A DNA stretch of 23,921 bases from a virus: the IMG/VR virus record IMGVR_UViG_3300031951_001194, positions 1 to 23,921 of that record; one strand, given 5' to 3'. Position numbers and translations under genes: made by a program. This document shows positions 1 to 4,897 of this stretch, piece after piece. Position 1 is the first letter of the stretch; every line of letters begins with the position of its first letter. The notes below the pieces were generated by a model. It made no database searches. It was not told where the DNA came from and saw only the letters and a program-made list of their open reading frames with translations.

Positions 1-608
1 AAGGTGACACGGGTTGCCTGCCACGAAGCAGACTTGGAATTAAACCCTACGCCAGCAGCATAAGCGCTCTGAAGATCTGCATACATTGGGTGCGTCAGAC
101 GTTGCTTGATGGCGTAGAGAAAGTCGGCAGCTAGTTGCTGCGTCTGGGATACAATAAGAACTCTAAAGTTAGGATTCCTACATACCTGCCAAGTGACGTA
201 GTCCACAGTGATCGTGATGGACTTGGCGTGGTTTGGCGGGATATTTATCAGGACGCGGTTTGCTGCAAGTCCTGGCTCAAACTTCATACTGGGGTGTAGC
301 CACCCAGGTTCTCTGCCTTCGATGACATCTACGATGTTCTGCTGATGGGGGAAGGTCTTGCTATGGAGAAAGTTCTGGCGGAACTCTGCGAAGGTCAGGT
401 CGTGAGCATCGCCAGAGGCGAACTGTTTATCCTTGAGACCTAGGCGGGTTCGATCTACCTTATCTGCAAATATCTTATCTGTGCGGCGGTAATACTCATA
501 AGTCTTAATGGACTTGCCAGCAGAGGCAGTAGCCGCCTCAACCGTCATACCTTCTGCTACAGCGCCGAGGATAATTCTCTTGGCGATGTCTGCTGAGTTC
601 TCAGCCAT
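1..608 (-). CDS. terL: Terminase large subunit, 5' part (runs off left edge)
   Basis: This partial gene encodes the motor ATPase that packages DNA into the capsid. Translation from the ATG at 608 gives about 202 residues with no stop before the window edge. The N-terminus (about residues 1-45) looks like a small helix-turn-helix segment, including AGKSIKTYEYYRR. It is followed by a typical terminase ATPase start with a Walker A-like INIPPNHAKS stretch and then a hydrophobic strand, VLIVSQT. An AGGAG ribosome site lies 4-5 bases before the ATG. The nuclease domain is missing because it lies outside the window. The gene points away from the early operon, so on a circular map it probably leads into the structural genes that end at the right side of this window. 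Assignment as terminase is by motif recognition. Confidence 0.85.
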   Translation of the reverse strand, partial: MAENSADIAKRIILGAVAEGMTVEAATASAGKSIKTYEYYRRTDKIFADKVDRTRLGLKDKQFASGDAHDLTFAEFRQNFLHSKTFPHQQNIVDVIEGREPGWLHPSMKFEPGLAANRVLINIPPNHAKSITITVDYVTWQVCRNPNFRVLIVSQTQQLAADFLYAIKQRLTHPMYADLQSAYAAGVGFNSKSASWQATRVT

Positions 609-717
609 TAGTCTCCTAGGACCGGCTGGGCCGGAAGTGATTTTATTTAGCGGGCTGAGTAATTTAGCGGATCTAGGTATTAGATAGACCCCACCCGACT
701 AAAAGGCACCGCCAGGA

Positions 718-828
718 TCGGGCTTGACGCCCGAGGGAGCTACAGCGAACTGAGGGGTAAGTCAGTACTCGGCCTAGGGGCCTCGTAAGAGGCAACCGTA
801 CGGGTCGCGAAGGTCTTCCCCGCTTCGC
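718..828. other. Cluster of three hairpins, possible structured leader
   Basis: Three perfect short stems occur in about 110 bases: TCGGGC/GCCCGA around a 5-base loop (718-734), GCCTC/GAGGC around a GTAA tetraloop (780-793), and GCGAAG/CTTCGC around a 10-base loop (807-828). On the minus strand they would sit in the 5' leader of terL. I do not recognise a known RNA family here, and no tRNA hallmarks were found. Confidence 0.4.
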
Positions 829-880
829 TCCCCTACTATATACTAAGGCAGGAAATTTAACGCATTTCCCGTTTTATTTC

Positions 881-896
881 TGTGATGTCTATCACA
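881..896. promoter_or_regulatory. CRP/GlxR-type operator palindrome
   Basis: TGTGATGTCTATCACA is a perfect TGTGA-N6-TCACA palindrome, the consensus of CRP-family regulators including actinobacterial CRP and GlxR. It lies in the non-coding region upstream of both terL and the early operon. No CRP-like gene is visible in the window, so a host regulator would have to bind it. Matching a consensus once is suggestive only. Confidence 0.5.
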
Positions 897-902
897 CTGG
901 TA

Positions 903-939
903 AAAGTGCTGGTCAGAGGCCACTTTCGGCCTTCACTTT
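903..939. other. Two-part hairpin
   Basis: AAAGTG (903-908) pairs with CACTTT (934-939), and inside it AGGCC (917-921) pairs with GGCCT (928-932) around a 6-base loop. An AT-rich palindrome, CAAATATTTG, follows at 942-951. The T-run expected of a strong intrinsic terminator is absent, so the role is open. Confidence 0.35.
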
Positions 940-1049
940 AGCAAATATTTGTTGTTGGGGATTATAGATGTATGCGCACAAAAATTCGGTATGATGGGGT
1001 AGTGCCTAGCCCTGCGCGGTGACCCCCTACCCCCTGCCCTGCCCTGCGC

Positions 1050-1086
1050 GGGGGAGATAGCGGGGAGATATGGGGGAAAGTGGGGG
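1050..1086 (+). other. G-quadruplex motif
   Basis: Four G runs of 5, 4, 5 and 5 bases (1050-1054, 1062-1065, 1072-1076, 1082-1086) are separated by loops of 7, 6 and 5 bases. This meets the usual intramolecular quadruplex pattern. A C-rich stretch (1022-1048) lies immediately upstream and could compete by forming a hairpin. The word GGGGAGATA occurs twice within it. Confidence 0.55.
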
Positions 1087-1341
1087 CGGTGACTCTACTA
1101 TCGGCGGGGAAAGGTTAAACAATCGGCAAGCCTTAGCCCTCATCATCTGCCCTCGTTGTCTGCCCTGATCTGCCTGACCCTGACCCCTTGACCCTGCGCC
1201 CATTGGATCACCCTCGCCGTCTAGCTCTACAAGTTCTCAGGAATCTCTCAAGTTACTAAGACGGGCGAGCCGGTAACTTACCAATGAGTAACAAGATCGC
1301 CCGCAGATTGGCCACAGATAAAAGCTAGGCGCCTGCCTGTT

Positions 1342-1365
1342 GTATGGGGGAGGCTGTGGTATCTT
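1342..1365 (+). promoter_or_regulatory. Early promoter P1 (extended -10 type)
   Basis: GTATGGGGGAG (1342-1352), two bases, then TGTGGTA (1355-1361) recurs with identical spacing at 3294-3313. The sequence TGG-TATCTT fits an extended -10 element (TGn-TAnnnT) with no good -35 box. It lies about 40 bases before the first early gene. A TTGGG/CCCAA hairpin (1373-1387) follows in the predicted leader. Confidence 0.55.
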
Positions 1366-1404
1366 TTACCTATTGGGAAACACCCAAAAGAAAGAGGGAA
1401 AGAA

Positions 1405-1626
1405 ATGGCCACATATCACGGCTTAATCAAAGTTAGTTGCATCGCTTGTGAATGGACAACTACTAACGATGAAACTATGGAAATGCTCAACGATCAAGAC
1501 GGCATCTGTCCACAATGTGAAAAGCAATTCTTCAAATGGGAAAATGAAGACGGCTCTATTGTTGTTTCATTGACTCAAAACATAGACGGATTGCACACCT
1601 ACGACAACTTAACAATGAGAGGCTAA
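1405..1626 (+). CDS. Small zinc-ribbon-like protein
   Basis: This 73-residue protein of unknown function is the first gene of the early plus-strand operon. It carries two Cys pairs, C-x2-C near residues 12-15 (SCIACEW) and near residues 35-38 (GICPQCEK), the layout of a small zinc ribbon. The rest is acidic and polar, with no signal peptide or membrane segment. An AGAGGGAAAGAA ribosome-site region precedes the ATG, and the same purine-rich leader recurs before the genes at 2324 and 2936. It ends four bases before the next start, so the pair is probably translated together. Nucleic acid or protein binding through zinc is inference. Confidence 0.75.
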   Translation: MATYHGLIKVSCIACEWTTTNDETMEMLNDQDGICPQCEKQFFKWENEDGSIVVSLTQNIDGLHTYDNLTMRG

Positions 1627-1630
1627 TGAA

Positions 1631-2251
1631 ATGACAACAGAAACCTGTCTTATTTGTTTTGATGATTACCTCACAGAAAACACAAAAGACCACCAATGTC
1701 CTGAGTTTTGGTCTTGTGGTGCTTGTGGTGAATCTTGCGAGATTGAAGATGGAATAGTGTCTCTCAATCAAGGTTTCAAAGAGTTCACACATAAAGCCGA
1801 ACTATGCCCCGCGCAGGATGAAATAGAAAACCCAAACCTTCCCCGCACTTGCGCCGATTTCGTTTCACATCCTCACATCGTGGAGCAGAAAATCTATTCA
1901 ATGAGTGGCGAATACAAAGAAACACGCAAGGGTGGCTGTTATGTCTGCCAAATGGCTTTAGCATCAGAAGAGCAAGGAACAACAGAAATAGCGCGATCTT
2001 TGTTCGATATTGGAATCTCTTGCGATGTGCATCAGACGGGCGGTTTTACTATGTGTGTCTATATCAAAACTGGCGAACACTCTTTCATATATGCAAATGA
2101 AGAGGGATTTGGGATCTACGAAAACGACGAAGATTACGAACCAGAAAGCATCTATTTTGGCGACGATTTCAAAAATCAAAAGCCATCAGAAAAGGCACAA
2201 AAGATCGCAGAAACAATGAAAGCAAAAAACCTGCAAGCATTGGAGATTTAA
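1631..2251 (+). CDS. Cys-rich phage protein of unknown function
   Basis: The 206-residue protein has a Cys-rich N-terminus (C-x2-C at residues 6-9, then Cys 23, 29 and 32 in SCGACGESC) and another Cys pair near the middle (GGCYVCQM). These suggest one or two zinc sites. The C-terminal half (about 115-206) is acidic, with alternating hydrophobic strands (GGFTMCVYI) and a charged helical tail rich in Lys and Glu. I do not recognise the family. It follows the first early gene closely, and both it and the gene at 2324 begin Met-Thr-Thr. Some reading frames on both strands inside it are open but look like shadows. Confidence 0.7.
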   Translation: MTTETCLICFDDYLTENTKDHQCPEFWSCGACGESCEIEDGIVSLNQGFKEFTHKAELCPAQDEIENPNLPRTCADFVSHPHIVEQKIYSMSGEYKETRKGGCYVCQMALASEEQGTTEIARSLFDIGISCDVHQTGGFTMCVYIKTGEHSFIYANEEGFGIYENDEDYEPESIYFGDDFKNQKPSEKAQKIAETMKAKNLQALEI

Positions 2252-2258
2252 GACCGAA

Positions 2259-2297
2259 ACGCCTTCGGGCGTCGTGGCGTAATTCGTCACCTGACGA
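2259..2297 (+). other. Two intergenic hairpins, one with a UUCG loop
   Basis: ACGCC-TTCG-GGCGT (2259-2272) is a stem with the very stable UUCG tetraloop. TCGTC-ACCT-GACGA (2284-2297) follows. Both sit in the 72-base gap between early genes, just before the shared leader CAGAAACTA plus a purine-rich ribosome site. No T-run follows, so RNA processing or stability is more likely than termination. Confidence 0.45.
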
Positions 2298-2323
2298 GGT
2301 CAGAAACTAGAAAGAGGAAAGAA

Positions 2324-2710
2324 ATGACAACAGCAACAATGAGCAAGAAAGAACAAAAGCAGGCCGACTATGACTACGCAAAGAAACAACTTTTAGAGTA
2401 TTACGTCAACGAGGGCGACACTGTTTACACTGTTTTGAGATCTGTTTCTTCTAGCGGTATGAGTCGCACCATCTCCCTCAAAGTGGCAAGAAATGGAAAG
2501 ATCCTAGACCTTACATACTTTGCCTCCGTTGTTTTGGGGTGGCCATTGGTGGAGAAGAATGGATCCCGCGCCCTGCGCGTCGGTGGCTGTGGGATGGATA
2601 TGGGCTTTCACACTGTCTACAGCCTCGCATCTGCCCTCTTTCGTGATAAGTATGAGGGACAGCCTGACAAAGTAGACGCAGGCTACTCATTGAGTCAGGC
2701 GTGGGCATAA
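2324..2710 (+). CDS. Conserved phage hypothetical protein (GCGMDMGFH family)
   Basis: This 128-residue protein belongs to a hypothetical family that I recall from many actinobacteriophages and other tailed phages. Its hallmarks are the strings VLRSVSSSGMSRTISL (about residues 38-53), GGCGMDMGFHTVYSLA (about 87-102) and the C-terminal DAGYSLSQAWA. The N-terminus is a charged helix. No catalytic residues can be named with confidence, although the conserved Ser-Gly-Met-Ser-Arg and Cys-Gly-Met-Asp segments suggest an active or binding site. It has a good AGAGGAAAG ribosome site, and its stop codon directly abuts the next ATG. Confidence 0.8.
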   Translation: MTTATMSKKEQKQADYDYAKKQLLEYYVNEGDTVYTVLRSVSSSGMSRTISLKVARNGKILDLTYFASVVLGWPLVEKNGSRALRVGGCGMDMGFHTVYSLASALFRDKYEGQPDKVDAGYSLSQAWA

Positions 2711-2854
2711 ATGAAACTCAACAAAAGAGGGAAAAGAGTGCGGGCGGTCTTGATCCTTGCGGGCGTTGTCTTCATCTTGTGGGCATCGGGGCGCATATGG
2801 TGGACAGACGAGGGCTACTGTTTCGGATCTATGACGGCCTGCGTCGGCTTATAG
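2711..2854 (+). CDS. Small single-span membrane protein
   Basis: The ATG immediately follows the stop of the upstream gene, and the 47-residue product has a basic N-terminus (MKLNKRGKRVR), one hydrophobic segment (about residues 12-25) and a short tail with two Cys. A longer frame in this area (2701-2907) lacks sensible protein features, so I prefer this one. There is no clear ribosome site, which points to translational coupling. Function is unknown. Confidence 0.6.
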   Translation: MKLNKRGKRVRAVLILAGVVFILWASGRIWWTDEGYCFGSMTACVGL

Positions 2855-2872
2855 CGTGGAGGCGTACTGTCT

Positions 2873-2890
2873 CGCAGGGGAAACCCTGCG
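2873..2890 (+). other. Intergenic hairpin with GAAA tetraloop
   Basis: CGCAGGG-GAAA-CCCTGCG is a perfect 7-bp stem closed by a GNRA tetraloop. It lies in the 81-base gap before the gene at 2936 and is followed, as at 2259-2297, by a GGCAGAAACTA leader and a purine-rich ribosome site. There is no T-run. Confidence 0.5.
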
Positions 2891-2935
2891 GGGCGGTCTG
2901 TCGCTAGGCAGAAACTACAAGAAAAGAGGCAAGAA

Positions 2936-3073
2936 ATGAAACAATGCAAAAACTGTGAGAGTGTTGAATTGGTATTTAGTGGCGTAGACGCCTTTCTTTT
3001 GGGCGTACCTACGGAGACTTTCTGCTATCCCTGCGCCAATCAAGAGGCACAAAAGGGGGCGGTCATATGCTAA
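2936..3073 (+). CDS. Small CxxC/CxxC protein
   Basis: The 45-residue product has C-x2-C at residues 4-7 (QCKNC) and C-x2-C at residues 30-33 (FCYPC), which is the arrangement of a minimal zinc ribbon. The start is supported by an AAAAGAGGCAAG ribosome site and by the leader shared with 1405 and 2324. The stop codon overlaps the next start (ATGCTAA). Function is unknown. The gene is short, but its Cys pattern and tight packing argue that it is real. Confidence 0.65.
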   Translation: MKQCKNCESVELVFSGVDAFLLGVPTETFCYPCANQEAQKGAVIC

Positions 3074-3267
3074 AAGAGAGGCTAGAGCTACGGGCTACCC
3101 GTGACGGAAATGCGATCATAGGCTCATTTTATCGCGTAACGGCGTGGAGGGGAGAAGATTATCTAGGGGAGGGGATCTATTCCGGCTATACGAAAGCCGA
3201 AAGTCTGCGGCTAGCGCGTGAGAGCGTGAAAGAGAGAGGAGGTCTAGGGATATTTGCTAACGCTTAG
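3067..3267 (+). CDS. Small early protein of unknown function
   Basis: The 66-residue protein overlaps the previous gene by seven bases. It is basic and soluble, with a likely beta-strand part (AIIGSFYRVTAWRGEDYLGE) followed by a helix with many Arg, Glu and Lys (ESLRLARESVKER). AAGGGGGCGG upstream can serve as the ribosome site. It is the last gene before the second early promoter. I do not recognise the family. Confidence 0.6.
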   Translation: MLKERLELRATRDGNAIIGSFYRVTAWRGEDYLGEGIYSGYTKAESLRLARESVKERGGLGIFANA

Positions 3268-3293
3268 AGGCGAGCTATCGCACTCTTTCCGAC

Positions 3294-3317
3294 GTATGGG
3301 GGAGAGTGTGGTAGCCT
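3294..3317 (+). promoter_or_regulatory. Early promoter P2 (extended -10 type)
   Basis: GTATGGGGGAG (3294-3304), two bases, then TGTGGTA (3307-3313) repeats the architecture at 1342-1361. TGG-TAGCCT fits TGn-TAnnnT. A CCTAA-TGG-TTAGG hairpin (3321-3333) follows, and the next ATG is about 50 bases downstream. The repeat of a 20-base pattern in two intergenic gaps is the main evidence. Confidence 0.55.
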
Positions 3318-3363
3318 GTTCCTAATGGTTAGGGCAGGGCTTAACGGATGAAAGAGAGAGAAA

Positions 3364-3528
3364 ATGCAACTTCAAGAGATAGATACATTGCAAGACCTAA
3401 AGGTATGGGTGGAGGAGAATATGCCCAATGCGGAGGTCTATGAAGATATGTACGGCACAATCACTATTCGCACCAACCTGGGTGCGTCAATGGGTGGATA
3501 CTTATTCGAAAGAGGTGAGGCGCTATGA
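3364..3528 (+). CDS. Small acidic early protein
   Basis: This 54-residue protein is the first gene after promoter P2, with a GAAAGAGAGAG ribosome-site region. It has an acidic helix (QEIDTLQDLKVWVEENMP) followed by strands (GTITIRTNL) and ends in an ATGA overlap with the next gene. No family is recognised. The overlap chain with its neighbours supports expression. Confidence 0.6.
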   Translation: MQLQEIDTLQDLKVWVEENMPNAEVYEDMYGTITIRTNLGASMGGYLFERGEAL

Positions 3529-3704
3529 GTAATGCCTACGTCGTTTATGTAAGTGAGTACGAGGACAAGACAGAAGATCACAAGCCTATTGTTTATTCGG
3601 TAGAGATCTTTTCGGAGGATGAGGAGAGAGAAATCTCTTATGCAAGAGGCTGTGCGTCAATAGCTGACGCCGCTTATGATGCCTTTAAGGGGATAGAACT
3701 ATGA
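3525..3704 (+). CDS. Small acidic early protein
   Basis: The 59-residue protein overlaps both neighbours by four bases (ATGA), as expected for coupled translation. It starts with a strand-like AYVVYVSEYED segment, is rich in Asp and Glu in the middle, and ends in a helix with ASIADAAYDAF. The overall pattern of strand, acidic stretch and helix resembles small phage proteins of unknown role. Confidence 0.6.
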   Translation: MSNAYVVYVSEYEDKTEDHKPIVYSVEIFSEDEEREISYARGCASIADAAYDAFKGIEL

Positions 3705-3826
3705 ATGAGTGCGTATATTGTGAGGGCGTAGCCGATTTTCAATGGCTAGACGGGGGCTGGTATGTATGTACCGGCTGCATCAAAGAGGGACAGACCGATA
3801 CTGAGGCAGAAGAGGGAGTGGCATAA
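3701..3826 (+). CDS. Minimal zinc-knuckle-like protein
   Basis: The 41-residue product has C-x2-C at residues 4-7 (ECVYC) and C-x2-C at residues 23-26 (VCTGC), with aromatic residues between them (FQWLDGGWYV) and an acidic tail. It is joined to both neighbours by ATGA and TAATG overlaps. The spacing fits a single zinc site. It is one of several such mini-proteins in this operon. Confidence 0.6.
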   Translation: MNECVYCEGVADFQWLDGGWYVCTGCIKEGQTDTEAEEGVA

Positions 3827-3993
3827 TGAATAAAGAGTATCTAATCGCTAAGGCAGACCTATGCAAGGATCTAGCCATTGAACAGCTAACCAATGGAGAT
3901 AATGAAGAGGGCGTCAAAAATCTTAAGCGGATGATACGGGCGCTAGAGGAGATCAACCTCATTAACTACCTAGAAGAGAGAAGAGGATTATGA
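3826..3993 (+). CDS. Small helical early protein
   Basis: The 55-residue protein is almost entirely predicted helix with alternating charges (about residues 26-53, including KNLKRMIRALEEINL). The start overlaps the previous stop (TAATG) and the stop overlaps the next start (ATGA). No family is recognised. Protein-protein interaction through the amphipathic helix is a guess. Confidence 0.55.
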   Translation: MNKEYLIAKADLCKDLAIEQLTNGDNEEGVKNLKRMIRALEEINLINYLEERRGL

Positions 3994-4238
3994 CTAGTTT
4001 CCATCCTAAAGAATATGATCTTATCAACCTATATGAGGTCACTGATGAGCAGGGTGTAGCCCTGTGGGGCGGTAACAATGAGGGTGAGGCTGTCCTTTGG
4101 TGGCTTAAAGGGGATCAGACTGGCCGAATTTTGGTATCTGCCTGGGATAGTGACGAGGAGGATGCCTATATGATCGGTAGAGCTATAGATATCACCGATA
4201 TTGTGAGGCAGACCTATGAATACTACGGGTTAGACTAA
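3990..4238 (+). CDS. Small acidic early protein
   Basis: This 82-residue acidic protein has many Trp and Gly residues in its first half (VALWGGNNEGEAVLWWLKG) and a charged C-terminus. The pattern ILVSAWDSDEEDAYMIGRAIDITD suggests a small alpha/beta fold. It is linked by overlaps on both sides. An AGAAGAGAGAAGAGG stretch precedes the ATG as ribosome site. Function is unknown. Confidence 0.65.
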   Translation: MTSFHPKEYDLINLYEVTDEQGVALWGGNNEGEAVLWWLKGDQTGRILVSAWDSDEEDAYMIGRAIDITDIVRQTYEYYGLD

Positions 4239-4327
4239 TGACTTTTAGCCTAGGAATACTAGCAATTCTGCTGGTAACATATGTACTTATAGTAATGGAG
4301 GACAAGTTTAATGACGGAGATCGCTAG
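4238..4327 (+). CDS. Very small membrane protein
   Basis: The 29-residue frame overlaps the preceding stop by one base (TAATG) and contains one hydrophobic segment (LGILAILLVTYVLIVM) followed by a short acidic tail. Coupled position and clear membrane character support it. Its 3' end carries the GGAGGA ribosome site of the next gene. A similar 28-residue membrane protein lies at 12034-12120 on the other strand. Confidence 0.5.
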   Translation: MTFSLGILAILLVTYVLIVMEDKFNDGDR

Positions 4328-4610
4328 AAGGATAAAGACGGCCAAGCGTGGCGCAGTACGTCAACGAAATTACCGGCGAGCAAGGGATAGGGCAATGACT
4401 CGCCTAGCTACTGCTTACCCTGAAACATACAAAGAACTGCTCGAACAGGAGAAAATTGTAGATGAACAGATGGGTAAGAAATGGCTTGATATTGACGGCA
4501 GCACTGACCAGTATATGGATCCTGACTCCGATACATCACCTGCGGGTGGAGGAGAGGGCGACAAAGCCAGCTCCAGTGCAGACCAAAGCAACGATGGAGG
4601 AGAAGCGTGA
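4311..4610 (+). CDS. Basic-to-acidic phage protein of unknown function
   Basis: The 99-residue protein starts with a strongly basic helix (residues 1-30, RIKTAKRGAVRQRNYRRARD) followed by TRLATAYPETYKELLEQEK. It ends in a disordered acidic Ser/Gly tail (about 65-99). The first part resembles small DNA-associated phage proteins that I have seen near methylase genes, but I cannot name a family. A GGAGGA ribosome site lies 8-10 bases upstream. Its last 149 bases are also read in another frame as the start of the gene at 4462, and the low-complexity tail is just the type of sequence that tolerates overprinting. Confidence 0.7.
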   Translation: MTEIARRIKTAKRGAVRQRNYRRARDRAMTRLATAYPETYKELLEQEKIVDEQMGKKWLDIDGSTDQYMDPDSDTSPAGGGEGDKASSSADQSNDGGEA

Positions 4611-4881
4611 AAATAAAGCACTTATCGTTAGTTACCTCCGCGCCCTCGGTTACGATGGGAAGCAAAGAAGTTGTGCCGTCACCCTATGGACCCGTGAGAG
4701 CAGGCTTGACCACCTCGCCGATAACCCAAGATCAACGGCTTTCGGAATTGCTCAGCTCCTTAGAGAGCGTAGTAGAAAACCTGAACTACAAATCCTTCAC
4801 GCTATACGATATGTTGAACACCGCTATCGAGGAAATTTCTGCAGTGCTCTCCAACACTCAGACCGAAGAGGGTGGTACTGA
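4462..4881 (+). CDS. Membrane-anchored lytic-transglycosylase-like protein (fully overprinted)
   Basis: The 139-residue product has a basic N-terminus and one membrane segment (about 8-24), a short linker, then a lysozyme/SLT-like domain (about 55-139). Seen motifs are LWTRES with the candidate catalytic Glu79, STAFGIAQ (about 91-98), a YVEHRY helix and the C-terminal DRRGWY. This is the pattern of small phage peptidoglycan-cleaving proteins of the SLT type. GGAG lies about ten bases before the ATG. The whole gene is overprinted: 4462-4610 shares bases with the gene at 4311 and 4607-4881 with the gene at 4607. Its stop overlaps the methylase ATG (TGATG). A role in cell-wall opening is inference. 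Confidence 0.7.
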   Translation: MNRWVRNGLILTAALTSIWILTPIHHLRVEERATKPAPVQTKATMEEKRENKALIVSYLRALGYDGKQRSCAVTLWTRESRLDHLADNPRSTAFGIAQLLRERSRKPELQILHAIRYVEHRYRGNFCSALQHSDRRGWY

Positions 4882-4897
4882 TGCTGACGGGAGTTAG
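4607..4897 (+). CDS. Small helical protein overlapping the SLT-like gene
   Basis: The 96-residue frame begins at a GTG that overlaps the upstream stop (GTGA) and has an excellent GGAGGAG ribosome site four bases before it. The N-terminal third is Ser/Pro-rich (SKEVVPSPYGPVRAG). The rest is a leucine-rich amphipathic helix region (about 45-83, LSELLSSLESVVENLNY) and an acidic tail. Almost all of it lies inside the SLT-like gene in a different frame. The ribosome site, the coupling and the protein-like composition argue that it is translated. Homology is not recognised, so a chance open frame remains possible. Confidence 0.5.
   Translation: MKIKHLSLVTSAPSVTMGSKEVVPSPYGPVRAGLTTSPITQDQRLSELLSSLESVVENLNYKSFTLYDMLNTAIEEISAVLSNTQTEEGGTDADGS

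Larger units (their letters stand above)
609..1404. other. Long non-coding region between terL and the early operon
   Basis: No reading frame in this roughly 800 bp stretch looks like a gene on either strand. From left to right it holds three hairpins (718-734, 780-793, 807-828), a GGAAAT/ATTTCC inverted repeat (851-869), a CRP-type palindrome (881-896), a two-part hairpin (903-939), an AT palindrome CAAATATTTG (942-951), C-rich runs, a G-quadruplex motif (1050-1086), repeated CTGCCCT and CCCTGAC words (about 1147-1200) and an early promoter. The position beside terL and between divergent transcription units fits a control region, a replication origin or a packaging site, but the sequence does not decide among these. 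Confidence 0.6.

Noticed and set aside
609-1404. tRNA or known riboswitch in the control region
   Set aside because: No conserved T-loop or acceptor pattern and no recognised riboswitch core was seen; only hairpins could be supported.
2701-2907. 68-codon plus-strand frame after the GCGMDMGFH gene
   Set aside because: A frame starting at 2711 directly after the stop encodes a membrane protein with sensible composition; the longer frame has none.
4408-4665. Minus-strand frames opposite the early operon (4408-4665, 4415-4621)
   Set aside because: Opposite three plausible plus genes, with no ribosome site and no family features.
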